A stretch of DNA of 20,034 bases from Saccoglossus kowalevskii (GCF_000003605.2 NW_003111480.1:60232-80265); one strand, 5' to 3'; positions 1 to 9,295 are shown, numbered from the stretch's first letter. Translations and numbers: made by a program. Notes: generated from the sequence alone by a model not told the origin.

Positions 1-88
1 GCAGTACAGCTACTTAAACGTTGCCGTCTTGAATAATTCCTAAAGTTTTACAGTTTATTATGTGAAAATGATTGATTGTCTGAATTAG

Positions 89-147
89 TGCGATTTGAGA
101 GAAGTATATGAGACTATAGTAACGCTGATGTTTACTGAATCCTGGAG
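89..147 (+). CDS. possible internal coding exon, unrecognised
   Basis: A 59-base stretch follows an AG acceptor (ending at 88) and precedes a good donor, GAG|GTAATA, with GT at 148-149. Only one frame is open: CDLREVYETIVTLMFTESW plus two bases. The triplet immediately before it is the stop TAG, whose AG would be the splice acceptor, so the open frame and the splice site agree. The exon ends in phase 2, compatible with the terminal-exon candidate at 2220. I do not recognise the peptide. The polypyrimidine tract is weak and such exons arise by chance in AT-rich DNA. Confidence 0.15.
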
Positions 148-575
148 GTAATACGTGGACCATATCGTGATAGAGGATTTTAATCATAGAATATATTCAT
201 TCCAATAGGTCGCACCCCCTAGGCCTGTTCTTTGATCGTGGAAAAATGTCGTCTAAATCAGACAAATTATGTTAAATTTTGTAGTCGATATTCATTAAGA
301 ATGTACCAATTTTCGCAATGTTTTTTTTTTATTGATCATGTTTTATCACAAACTAGTATTGTAGGCCGTTGTGTGACAGTAGGTCACTTGGGAACGGATA
401 ATCCATTGTTTCCACCCACGGGAGTATTCCGTAGGGATAAAACTCATTCGCTCCATTAATAGCGCGACAGGATAGTGAAAACATTGTTTCAGTTAATGAT
501 ACAAGCACCAAAGTTGGCATGATTGGAGTTTAACTATATTTTTAATAAAAAAGCACAATAGCCACAAAATAAATT
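148..575. other. no gene recognised
   Basis: Apart from a short T run near 321-331, nothing here is supported. The 75-codon open frame starting near 232 has no recognisable domain, and its GC and residue content look like non-coding DNA. Confidence 0.5.
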
Positions 576-765
576 AAAATGGCGGTCTTTTTCCAAGATG
601 GCGGACTATGACCACAAATTTGAATACACGGATAAACTGAATCTCTCTAAATGCTATTTATAAAAATGGTACAAGCCATAACTGTTACAATATCAAGCCC
701 CAAGCTATGCTAACATATTTTAAATCAATTTCATCAATTTAATGTTTAAGATTGGCGGCCATTTT
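576..765. promoter_or_regulatory. three YY1-like ATGGCGG motifs
   Basis: AAAATGGCGG at 576-585 and AAGATGGCGG at 595-604 lie on the plus strand, and GGCGGCCATTTT at 754-765 holds a related motif in the opposite orientation. AAGATGGCGG is the core of the animal YY1 site. The mirrored arrangement, about 190 bases across, could also be the ends of an old dispersed repeat. No adjacent transcript start is visible. The motif match is seen directly; any function is inference. Confidence 0.3.
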
Positions 766-800
766 CAAAAAAATATGGCTGCATTGGTATTTTTAAGTGT

Positions 801-1120
801 TTATGAAAGGTTTTGCTTCTTGAATTCGTGGGAATTTTCTGCATGTGATGGTATTTGGTGAATTTTATAATTATAGAGAAAGTTTTTAGTATATGAGATA
901 GTGTATTGTCTATTTATTTTTTGTATAATTACGTATATATGATTTAAGGAATGGTCGTAACCAGACACAAGTAGGATTAGTTCAATGTCTGCTCTAGGCG
1001 TAGCAGAGCTAGGAGCCGAAGTCCCTAACACGTCCTTTATTTCAACCACTCAGCAAAAGCATATACATGTAATAAAATTGGAAATATCTGACAAAAAAAT
1101 AATCACCCTCTAAAGTTTCA
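801..1120. other. no gene recognised
   Basis: The stretch has an 82-codon minus-strand frame whose product has no recognisable motif, and nothing else. It leads into the promoter-like region that begins at the CCAAT box at 1125. Confidence 0.5.
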
Positions 1121-1124
1121 CTAG

Positions 1125-1310
1125 CCAATCACATGATAATGACTAATCATATTCTCAACATTGAACCAATCATAGACACTTTCGTTAACTTGATGACGTG
1201 GCCAGAATTGTCGCGTGGTAAACTAGTGTCTTGGTTAGTCCACGCGACCACGTGAAGCCCCTTTCCGAATTTCATATATATAAAATACAGATATTAATGT
1301 CGGACTGTCA
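1125..1310 (+). promoter_or_regulatory. compact TATA promoter with CCAAT, CRE-like and E-box sites (gene promoter or LTR)
   Basis: CCAAT boxes lie at 1125-1129 and 1166-1170 and a CRE-like TGACGTGG at 1194-1201. A perfect 9-bp inverted pair, GTCGCGTGG (1210-1218) and CCACGCGAC (1240-1248), is followed by an E-box CACGTG at 1249-1254. The TATA box TATATATAAAA is at 1275-1285, placing initiation around 1304-1310. An AATAAA at 1342-1347 lies only about 40 bases after the predicted start, which is typical of retrotransposon LTRs, so a solo LTR is an alternative. I could not find matching TG...CA ends with a target duplication. Confidence 0.5.
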
Positions 1311-1390
1311 TTTTGTTTGTGTCCAAATAGTTACACTAGTAAATAAACTCAATCTACTACGTGTCTTTAGCAACCGGTGTTGTCCACGCT

Positions 1391-1483
1391 ATGGCAGGCA
1401 TTATCTATGACTATTCCAATACTCTATCACATATAACAACAAAAAGTGCACAAAACCAAAAGAAGTATCATGCCATCAATTAG
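1391..1483 (+). CDS. possible 30-residue small ORF downstream of the 1275 TATA box
   Basis: This ATG is the first one after the predicted start near 1306, in a fair context (GCTATGG). It opens a 30-codon frame beginning MAGIIYDYSNTLSHITTK and ending TAG. The product is hydrophilic, with no signal peptide or recognised domain. No donor site lies within it. It may be a short translated ORF, the leader of a spliced gene, or chance. Confidence 0.15.
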   Translation: MAGIIYDYSNTLSHITTKSAQNQKKYHAIN

Positions 1484-2219
1484 AAATACTACTGAATATA
1501 CTTGAAAGGAAACTGGGGATTTAAGAGTGATTTAAATGGTTGGTATTTTTAATAGTAATACATTGTATGACTTTCGAAACAAAAAATATATAAACTTTCT
1601 GTAAAACGCATAAAACGCAAAATCTCATTTCCCAGAGAATATCGTCTGCCCTACTCTTCTCAATGTTTCTATGACTAAAAACACAGAATCTACATAGGCT
1701 TCTTCAAATAAAATCTTTTTTACAAGATTAATGTTAGTCGATATGTGTCCAGCTTGGAAAACGAATGCAATCATATCGACCATTCATTTTGGGCACATAA
1801 ATATTTACATTGCTGTCCCTTGCACATTCCAGACCATACCAATATCCAAACTAACAATTATATTTCACATTACATGCCCAGCACCTGTAATAATTTTCAG
1901 TCATTTCAAATTTATATAGTTATAAAAACAACCAATATACGTTCCAGGATTGTTAACCAGTATCTAACAATACGAGCCATTGCAAGGGTTCTTAGCAGAA
2001 CTCACCCAGCGCAGCGGTGTTACAAGTGTTATAACTAACATTCAACACTCAAGGGATGTAGATTTTTTCAATATTCTGTATACTGTAATTCAGTATTAGT
2101 GCGATTTTAAGGTAAACAAATCTTTAGCGTAATATCATTTTGCTATTTCGTTAAATTAGTTTAATGCTATTTTAGACTATACAGTGTTTTTAAATTCAAA
2201 ACAAATTATCTCATTTCAG
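1484..2219. other. no gene recognised
   Basis: Two overlapping plus-strand frames of 62 and 97 codons in 1731-2038 read the same bases in different frames, and neither product resembles a known family. The stretch ends at the acceptor-like sequence ATCTCATTTCAG. Confidence 0.5.
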
Positions 2220-2268
2220 TCTGAAAGTCATCAAATTCGACGCCGTCATATACCAAGGTCTTAAGTGA
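2220..2268 (+). CDS. possible terminal coding exon, unrecognised
   Basis: The acceptor TCTCATTTCAG ends at 2219. The one long frame after it reads LKVIKFDAVIYQGLK and stops at TGA (2266-2268). It needs an upstream exon ending in phase 2, which the candidate at 89-147 provides. Residue content looks protein-like. There is no AATAAA for several hundred bases downstream, which counts against a 3' end here. I do not recognise the sequence. Confidence 0.2.
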
Positions 2269-2740
2269 ACATGAGAAATATTCCTTAGCAATCTTGGGTA
2301 GACATGGATTCAGGGTTAACTGGTCTCAGTAGTGACCAGAGATGTTTATAATTAGATACCAGGGCGAAATCGCCAAGACCAGTTTGTTGAGGGGGCCAAA
2401 GCTTTCTTTTTATGACGTAACTGCCTGTGCTACTTATAGAAAAAGTGTATTGTATCATATTGATCGGAAATAGTGTCGAACACTGAAGTACTCATGTGGA
2501 AGAATCACATGAAGATACATAAATCATGTTTACTATGAGTTCTACACGACAGGGGAGCTTATACACTACATACATGAATCAATTCAATGCCATAATTGTG
2601 TTTACTGTAACATGTTCTAATTAGGAATGAAGTAGTTCTAGTGAAGACTGAATATATGGTTCTAAATGCGAGTGAGTGGGTAGCACTGAGTCAAAGCACG
2701 TATACTACGCGGAATTTGATACGTCGAAAGAACCTGTCAA
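2269..2740. other. no gene recognised
   Basis: Only small hairpins are visible, such as GGCGAAATCGCC near 2363. There is no supported coding, repeat array or RNA gene. Confidence 0.5.
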
Positions 2741-2889
2741 TATAAAAGCGACTCTTTGATTGGTTTGACTTGGTATGTGTTAGGATTGGGCAGCCAATCA
2801 GGTACAATCTTGTTACTAGCTTCACATTAGCACTAGAGCTGAATCAAATTCATTTTCTTTTGCGTCATTTACTCATTCATTCTGATTGG
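2741..2889 (+). promoter_or_regulatory. TATA box with a cluster of CCAAT boxes
   Basis: A strong TATAAAAGCG lies at 2741-2750. Four CCAAT boxes follow: reverse orientation at 2759-2763, 2785-2789 and 2885-2889, forward at 2794-2798 (GCCAATCAGG). In a usual promoter CCAAT boxes precede the TATA box, so this order is unusual for plus-strand transcription. No initiator or coding exon follows clearly. It may be a decayed promoter. Confidence 0.25.
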
Positions 2890-2967
2890 TTCCGTTTGGT
2901 AATAGGAGCAAACATTTCCTAAGGATTTTGATTATTTGCGTTCGCACACAGCACGTTAGCACGGACT

Positions 2968-2996
2968 CAATCTGATTAAAATAAAATCCTGGTTGG
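2968..2996 (+). repeat. left arm of 29-bp inverted repeat
   Basis: It pairs with 3214-3242 with a single mismatch and begins CAATCTGATTAAAATAA. The two arms enclose 217 AT-rich bases and could fold as a long hairpin. Confidence 0.8.
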
Positions 2997-3213
2997 CTTA
3001 TTTTTTTTTTTCATATATAATTATTATTTATTTCAATTATTTTTTGACGTTACAATTATTTTGTTGTAAGAATTGGTTTGTTTATGAAAGCCACCAGGAA
3101 ATTTATTGTGAAAGCAAATATTAAAACGAATATAAATAATAAAAATTAATATTAATAATAATAATAATAAAAACTAATAATAAAAATATTAAAATTAAAT
3201 TAAAAAACTTAAA

Positions 3214-3242
3214 CCAACCAGGATCTTATTTTAATCAGATTG
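3214..3242 (-). repeat. right arm of 29-bp inverted repeat
   Basis: This is the reverse complement of 2968-2996 with one difference, an A/G change in the AAATCC / AGATCC portion. Confidence 0.8.
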
Positions 3243-3364
3243 GCACGGGTTAAGAGAAAAAACGTTAGCCCGTGCTAAGAAAACGTGCACGAACGCGGGT
3301 TAAATCTGATCCGTTTTAAGACCCGGTCTAGATCCTTAGCACGAGTTAACGAGTGTGTGTGAAT

Positions 3365-4618
3365 TGCTCAGTGCAATCTTCTGTATTTGTTCAGGTATTG
3401 TTTTATAACAGTATACCTAACATGTATAGCATCATGGTTACTGTTCCGTGTTCTCCCGTGCGTGAACGCATTGAAGTCTATCAGATATGCGCAAATATGA
3501 GATCAACTTAAATCTTAAACCAAGCTTGATTTACCCGCAATTGTCAGCTCTTGTAACTGAAAATGCTTTATCTATCACGTTTTTATTCTCATGAATGTAT
3601 CAACATGAATTGTATACCTTCTTATCTTCAAATTACGTGAGGGGAGAAAAATCTAACAGCCCACTTTGGCAAATCTCGATTTTCAGTGTCATTATAGTTC
3701 AATTACTCGCCTATTTGTACGCAATTGAGAATTGCCAAATGCATAGATTTTAAATTAAGCACCAAACTGTGAAATACCAAAGTTTGTCGGCACTTTTTCA
3801 AAGCCGTAAGTGACATGACGCCACCTTTACTCACAATTCACAACTCTCTGATTTGTAACTTGAAGCACTCAACGGGAGGATATCTGCTAAGCTAACGATA
3901 TTTAACGAACGCTTCCCGGGTTGAATGCATAATCGGATCCATGCGAACGAGAGAACGATTAAAACGATTATGCTCCTGTCAATCTGCATCAAATTGAAGC
4001 ACTCCGAGTCAATCGAGTGAGACAACAAAGAGGAAATAACAACAAGGAATGATCATATGGTATGATAGAATTCTGGGGTTGTGCGCCCTCTAGTATGCGC
4101 AAATATTATGCGCAATACACTGAATCAACAGGTGGCTGAGTATAACTAAGCCCCGACGCTTACAGATTCGACTACTGCATTCATAACGGTGTTATACAGT
4201 ATAATAATAATAATAATTTTATGTTTTGTTTTTTTTCCAAATTAAAAAAATCTAGTAGCTTATGGCAGCTATAGTGGAACCCATTCCTAGTATGATTTTT
4301 TTTTATCTCGTTACATTAGAAAAATTTAGAACAATCGTCATAACAGTCATATAAATAATATTTAAACACGATACAGTTCTATAAAATTAATAGCTACGGA
4401 CAGATTAAAGTCGCCTTTAATATTTTCACTGAAATAAATGTATGCGTCATATATTCGCTATAAAGACAATAAATAACAAAAACCATAAATATGTTTTATT
4501 GAGGTTTAGACCAAATTGGAAATTAAATAGGGTCACCAGAAAATATTGCGATAAATGAGAGTGAATTATATATTGTGGAAAATGACAAATGTATCAATCT
4601 ATCTTTATCTTTACATTA
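3365..4618. other. no gene recognised; short AAT repeat
   Basis: An (ATA)n run of about 17 bases lies at 4201-4217, and the interval 4218-4618 is very AT-rich. A 65-codon minus-strand frame at 3831-4028 has no recognisable product. Nothing else is supported. Confidence 0.5.
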
Positions 4619-4632
4619 GTTTCCATGGTAAC
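4619..4632 (+). promoter_or_regulatory. X-box-like (RFX) site
   Basis: GTTTCCATGGTAAC matches the RFX X-box pattern GTNRCC-NN-RGYAAC with one mismatch (T for the purine in the first half). It lies 565 bases upstream of the predicted start near 5197. RFX factors control ciliary genes in animals. Whether this single site is used is unknown. Confidence 0.35.
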
Positions 4633-4842
4633 AGTATATTAATAAATTGTTTTAGAGACATGAGATAAAAGGTTCTTTCATCATATATTCACTTATTCGC
4701 ATACAATTACTTTTCGTTTCCATAGTGATATGATGTTTGTTGTTGCATTATATTCAACCGGATTTTGTTTTCCATAATGCATTGTAATATGCTAAATAAC
4801 GTGTGCAGTAATTCGAATGCGTCACGTCTTACCTTGCTGTGA

Positions 4843-5202
4843 TTGGTTGCCTCGTTTTGATAACTACTGATAGCCGCAGTCCGAAGGGGCTTTGCTTTGC
4901 TGCTCGTGAATGACGTCACCAATGTTTCGATTTTTCGGGTATTGGTTGTCTCTGAAAAATGTAAATAAGTGATATATTGTAAGTATTTATTGGATGTGTT
5001 TGCAAGTAAAGATTTTATTTTCATTCTGTAAATTCGGGTAAATATGAACTGTTGACAGCGTGCACCATGCATGAACCTGAAACGCGCACTTGAAACCCGC
5101 AAACCGTCTATTCATTGTAAACGAACTATGTGACGTGACGTCAGTGTTACATGTGTAGCCGCATGTATATATATACTAATTGTACGAGTATCACTCAGTC
5201 AA
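4843..5202 (+). promoter_or_regulatory. CRE/CCAAT/TATA/initiator promoter
   Basis: CCAAT boxes lie near 4845, 4918 and 4940. Perfect CRE palindromes TGACGTCA are at 4911-4918, running straight into CACCAAT, and at 5136-5143, preceded by a half site TGACG at 5131-5135. TATATATATA spans 5166-5175. The initiator TCAGTC spans 5195-5200, with its A at 5197, about 31 bases after the TATA start, which is the normal spacing. The arrangement is that of an inducible cAMP/CREB-responsive core promoter. The sites are seen directly; CREB response is inferred from the known motif. Confidence 0.6.
5166..5175 (+). promoter_or_regulatory. TATA box
   Basis: TATATATATA lies 31 to 22 bases upstream of the initiator A at 5197. 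The sequence is symmetrical, so it could also serve leftward transcription. Confidence 0.6.
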
Positions 5203-5227
5203 CCTGAGAAGTGTACGTTGGTTTGTT

Positions 5228-5233
5228 ATGTAG
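5228..5233 (+). other. start-stop upstream ORF (ATGTAG)
   Basis: In the predicted 54-base leader, an ATG at 5228 is followed immediately by TAG. Minimal AUG-stop elements are known to stall ribosomes and lower translation of the downstream frame. It lies 17 bases before the main ATG. Its role depends on the start near 5197 being real. Confidence 0.4.
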
Positions 5234-5250
5234 CACGTGAACTGTAGGTA

Positions 5251-5359
5251 ATGGCTAACACACAGTGTGCTGCCAAAACTCAGGGACAGTATCTGGGTTC
5301 AAAATACGTCTTCAGAAGAGTACAGTGGCTGGTTAAAGAGGACAAGTACGTCAATGAAG
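5251..5359 (+). CDS. candidate first coding exon, unrecognised protein
   Basis: This is the first ATG with a frame after the 5197 initiator, in a fair context (GTAATGG). It encodes 36 codons beginning MANTQCAAKTQGQYLGSKY and ending KEDKYVNE plus one base, then GAAG|GTATGC, a usable donor with GT at 5360. Without splicing the frame runs five codons more to TAA at 5374-5376. The peptide is basic and aromatic-rich, has no signal peptide, and I do not recognise it. A phase-compatible terminal exon candidate lies at 7254-7339. One other plus frame is also open here, so coding is not proven; the strong promoter just upstream is the main support. Confidence 0.4.
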
Positions 5360-5376
5360 GTATGCGTGTTATATAA

Positions 5377-6596
5377 CCAAACAAGGTCTGCATGATGTGA
5401 TGAAACTCTGGTGGCCACAGGGCCGCATCAAACACAGCAAAACGGTCAATTGTTCCCAAGAACCAATCAGTATTATAGCAAACGAGAATGACAAATCGAA
5501 TAACAAATACAGTTGCACACACGTTATCGACATGGATAAGAAAGGCGTTAGCTAAGCGCCCCGGCTAAGCAATATATGGAGCCTAAAGTGTGTTTGAGTT
5601 ATATTGTGACGTCATCAATAATTGTGATTGTGCCACGTTTATATATGAAAAAAAAAACATCAATGTGAAATGAAATGTTTCGCTGCTATTGGCCCCGAAA
5701 TCGGAATAATTATACCTCATCCTCGAAACGCATTTAATTAATCAACAAATTGTCACGCAAATACGAGGAGAACAATAAATTGTAAATTGTAAAGGGAATT
5801 CTGGGTTTCAGACATCCATATTGCTCCTTTTTATCGCAACAGCTCGTGACATCTGACATTTCCACTGCATAGTAATTATTGCCACTGAAGTCATGACACT
5901 GACTGATGGAGCACGTTTGTAATTCTTATACTTTCTCACTATGCACTGACGGGTAACACTGATAACTGAGTTGTATCTCAAGAATTCCTAACTCGACACA
6001 TACAAGTCCCATATGTGATTTTATTAGAATGTTTAGTGGCGTGGATTATTTCCACATAAAATCGCCGTCGCGCAAAGCATCACGGTCGTCACACAGAGCA
6101 CCACACATTTGTCACATACCCAGGGTGTTCAAAATTAATGTAAACATTTATATTAGGGCAGGATATAGAGGAAGAGACCAAAACTTTGTTATAAAATTTG
6201 TTATTTTGGTAAAATTAGTCATTTCACGGTGAGGGGAAACAACCATGTACATTTTATTTGGTGGAAATCAGTTCATGTGACTACAGGATATAAATAACTG
6301 TATAGATTAGGAAATTCGCAATTTTGCAAACACAGAAATGCAATGCTTCATAATTCCAACAACCAAGTAATTACAATCACATCAAACTTTGCCAGGAAAT
6401 GTGGTCAACATGGGTTTATTGTTGGGGTTTCAATTACTATGATACTTGTATGGCGTTAAATCATACTCTACATGATGACTTATTTTAGTTACGTCATGAA
6501 GTTTCTAAAGTGTTCACTTACTTACATCACTGACCAGATTACATTGGACCAGATTGTGCGAATGTAGCCGATAGATCACGCAGTGTGTTTTACAGA

Positions 6597-6597
<1 letters not shown>
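5377..6597. other. no gene recognised; one CRE
   Basis: This is presumably the intron of the gene starting near 5197. It contains a perfect CRE, TGACGTCA, at 5607-5614. Frames of 67 codons (near 6029) and 80 codons (minus strand, 5280-5522) have no recognisable products; the latter overlaps the candidate exon. Confidence 0.5.
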
Positions 6598-6684
<87 letters not shown>

Positions 6685-6721
6685 AGAAATAAAGAAATAA
6701 AGAAATAAAGAAATAAATAAA
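6598..6721. repeat. (TAAA)n microsatellite with AAAG variants
   Basis: A 124-base tract is almost pure TAAA, with four consecutive-to-near units changed to AAAG between about 6683 and 6712. It returns to TAAA at its right end. This looks like slippage having spread one point mutation. Confidence 0.95.
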
Positions 6722-7253
6722 GTCTAATCAGAGATGGCGGAGCCTTGTGACATTTAAGACTACAAGACGGTGAGCGTTTTCGCTTGTGTTACGTCAAACA
6801 TTTATATTGATACTGTCTCTTTCTTGTGCAGTCGTCCGTCATTTACAATTAAATAAATCTATAAAAAAAAATATTTTTCTTTGACGGGCAGACTCCAGAA
6901 CGAAATAATATCGACGCCGCTCCTGCCACCCAATGACGTCATAGAAGCGTTATATGGCTAGAGGGCGCGATATGTAAAAATAGTTTATCATTTGCTAAAT
7001 TGAAAAGTGAAACATATATATTTATTTATGCCCGGTAGCCTCTATACAAGAACAACAAAATAAAATAAATATGGTTTATCCGTATCAATAGCTTTAATGA
7101 TAATTCAGTTTACTGAACCATATTACACCGAACCACGGCTTTAATAACTGCATATTGTTTCCTATTATATAGTCAAGTTATATAAAGATGTTTCGTGCAC
7201 AGGTTCTGAATGTTTGTGTTATATATTAGTTATTTGTCTGTGTGTTATTTCAG
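6722..7253. other. no gene recognised; CCAAT-CRE pair
   Basis: CCAATGACGTCA at 6930-6941 joins a CCAAT box to a perfect CRE (6934-6941). No TATA box or coding start is clear nearby. The stretch ends in a pyrimidine/T-rich acceptor, GTGTGTTATTTCAG, at 7240-7253. Confidence 0.4.
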
Positions 7254-7339
7254 TCAGCATCCAGTGTAGCGAAAAACTCTCACAAACAGCTTTGATATTT
7301 AAAAGTCACGTTTCGTTTCCACTGAAATTGGAAGCATAG
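7254..7339 (+). CDS. possible terminal coding exon, unrecognised
   Basis: A good acceptor ends at 7253. After two bases the frame reads 27 codons, beginning SIQCSEKLSQTALIFKSH, and ends TAG at 7337-7339. It needs an upstream exon of phase 1, which the exon ending at 5359 supplies, giving a 64-residue product with a 1.9-kb intron. No family is recognised. A phase match alone has a one-in-three chance of being accidental. Confidence 0.2.
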
Positions 7340-8045
7340 CTTGAAGTGTTATCAGCGTGTCTGTGACGAGACTCGGAAAGTAAAGTTGGCGGTACTATCA
7401 ATGGATTCTGAGTTAACGCTATTGCAGTGAGATCAGTGAAGCCGTGCACGATTCTCTCACGGTTTGTATAGCATTTGTTTGTGTGTGTTTTTCGAGAGAC
7501 AACACAAATGTGACATTTCTAAACATAATATCTATGATGTTACATTTATTTCAGTTTTCTTTCTACATCAGTCACTGAAGGTAATTACAAATACAGTCTT
7601 TAAATCTGTTTTCTTCATAACTTCAGTTAACGGCATATATTAAACTAATAACCGTAAAGCATTCCGATTTGATACAATTATCCGTACTAGCCGGCCGTCT
7701 TCCTAATGTCACGTGAACATTGCGTCATATGGTGACCGAATAAACACGACAGACACGATAAAGTAACACTCGTTTACTTTGACTGATTGTTACTTCTGCT
7801 TTCTGTGACTCCCTGTGACGCGCTCCGAAACAACACTTAATCTACCTCCGAATACACATACTATTTGCCATGGTGACTGTTACCAGGATACCGCATCTAT
7901 TAGGCTGAATACTGTATTAATACACACTGACCAATCAATGCTCACTGATCAATGTTGAAAATTTCTTTAATATTTACGCTCTCATTTACCAGATAAATTT
8001 GGCCTCGGTGCCGATTCAATTTGACAGCTCAATGGTAGCGGATAG
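7340..8045. other. no gene recognised; weak X-box-like site
   Basis: TTTGCCATGGTGAC at 7864-7877 resembles an X-box with two departures and runs into GGTGACTGTTACC, a short inverted repeat. Nothing else is supported. Confidence 0.35.
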
Positions 8046-8177
8046 ATGCCAACTTTAAGTGTTTCGCAAATGTCGTCTACTTTTAAGGACTACACTTCAA
8101 TCAAGCAAATCAACGTTGAAAAGCTGGTACAGGAAATGACATTTGACAGACTGGCGGAAACAAGCACGCTAAATTGA
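8046..8177 (+). CDS. possible 43-residue ORF, unrecognised
   Basis: A frame opens at ATG 8046 directly after an in-frame TAG and has a second ATG at 8070. From the second ATG it reads MSSTFKDYTSIKQINVEK and ends TGA at 8175-8177. Residue content looks protein-like, with balanced charges and little low complexity. A second frame opens at 8172 on the same strand and reads on, so the pair could be one broken gene, two exons, or chance. There is no recognised domain. Confidence 0.2.
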   Translation: MPTLSVSQMSSTFKDYTSIKQINVEKLVQEMTFDRLAETSTLN

Positions 8178-8463
8178 GCCTTTTTCTACCGTGATTGTTG
8201 ATTCATTTGACGAGTGTTCCGAACATTTCTACAAAAAAAGGGAAACAATTTACGGCGTCGCCGGTCTATATAAAAACACTATGAATATTTTTATGTTCAA
8301 CTCAATTCGTTCAACTCGATATACATGTACAAATCCTCGTCGTCAGATAAAAAATAGAGACAAATCCTTCACTTTCATATTCACATTTCGATGGTGTTCT
8401 TCAATGATTATAAAAAATAATATACCACATAACCGTATGTGGATGCTTCCTATTTACATCTGA
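8172..8463 (+). pseudogene. possible continuation of the 8046 ORF in another frame
   Basis: From just after a TAA, the frame reads IEPFSTVIVDSFDECSEHF and then KKRETIYGVAGLYKN before becoming Asn/Ile-rich, ending TGA at 8461-8463. The first 35 codons look protein-like and the rest does not. A TATA-like TATATAAAAA sits inside it at 8267-8276. If the 8046 frame is real, a shift near 8165-8177 would join the two. No family is recognised, so this is a weak call. Confidence 0.15.
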
Positions 8464-8857
8464 CATATGTTCCCAGCTTAATCGCTGAACCAGTGAGGGT
8501 AGTACACGTCGTGTTCTAGAGAGACGTCATCTGCTCTCTCCGGCATCAACCAGGTTGTTTTTGTCACAGATATGGGCTTGGACGTTACGTAAGTTATTAA
8601 AAAAGACGTCGGAGGTCATCAATGTCACTTGTCTGGTTTAAGATTCATGTTTATATGAGCAGGATAGATGTCCCCGCTGAGAATGATGTGCCTACTCTTT
8701 TCGAAAGACATGGCATCACGATCTCTCGCTGGTAAAACCATGAATCGTTAGTAAAGATATGAATACATGTAACATATACTAATATAAATAAATGAAGATT
8801 CACTAACAAGTCAAAGGCCACGTGTCTGATTATATTTACATTCAAAAAATACTCACA
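8464..8857. other. no gene recognised
   Basis: A GTAAGT donor at 8589-8594 follows a 28-codon open stretch (GINQVVFVTDMGLDV), but no acceptor opens that frame. A 64-codon minus-strand frame is featureless. Confidence 0.45.
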
Positions 8858-8875
8858 CGCAATGCATCTTGGGAG
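8858..8875 (-). promoter_or_regulatory. ZNF143/Staf-like site
   Basis: On the minus strand CTCCCAAGATGCATTGCG matches the Staf/ZNF143 site pattern (CCCA..ATGCATTGCG) with one departure. In animals this factor marks active, often bidirectional, promoters and some snRNA-type genes. A TATAAATAT follows at 8907-8915 on the plus strand. No transcript unit is recognised beside it. Confidence 0.35.
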
Positions 8876-9295
8876 AATGTATGGTCAGCGTAAGACGTTG
8901 CTCTACTATAAATATCTCGGAGAATTTTGGAAATAAAAACACGAAGAAATAAACCAGTGAGTCGAGACATTGTGCATGTCAGTGCTCCAATGTCGTTTTT
9001 TTGTATCTGTCATGTGATCTAATAGTAACATTCACAAAGGAAAAACGACAACCAGTACAGAGACAATAATGAATCATAGACCCAGGGTGTCCGAGCAAAA
9101 GGCGTCGGTGAGGTTTTTCAAAAATAGCGAGTACATTCTGCTTCACCTGTGTCGTAATTAAAAAAGATTGCTGTTCTACATCAAGCATCGAGATCAACTT
9201 TGTAACAGTGTTGTCGTATTTAGGTTCTATCGCTGTATAAATAAGTGTAAGGCGTGATATGTTCGTAGCCATGTACAAAAACTCACAGCAACATG
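8876..9295. other. no gene recognised
   Basis: A 114-codon minus-strand frame covers most of this stretch. It contains a CAG|GTGAAG donor-like site but no recognisable domain. A frame of this length is expected about once by chance in a window of this size and composition. Confidence 0.4.

Larger units (their letters stand above)
2941..3364. mobile_element. AT-rich inverted-repeat element (MITE-like), possibly nested
   Basis: An inner inverted repeat of 29 bases, 2968-2996 and 3214-3242, matches at 28 of 29 positions (CAATCTGATTAAAATAA core, ending CTGGTTGG). The centre is T- then A-rich with AAT runs. Outside it are imperfect outer arms: TTCGCACACAGCACGTTAGC at 2941 faces CGAGTGTGTGTGAA ending at 3364. 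The segment 3242-3350 carries several TTAGCACG / CGTGCTAA / CGGGTTAA units. There is no coding capacity, so it would be non-autonomous. The family is not assigned and no clean target duplication was found. Confidence 0.6.

Noticed and set aside
4707..5102. 131-codon minus-strand open frame
   Set aside because: It overlaps the CCAAT/CRE promoter region, its product resembles no family, and a frame of this length is roughly expected once by chance at this composition.
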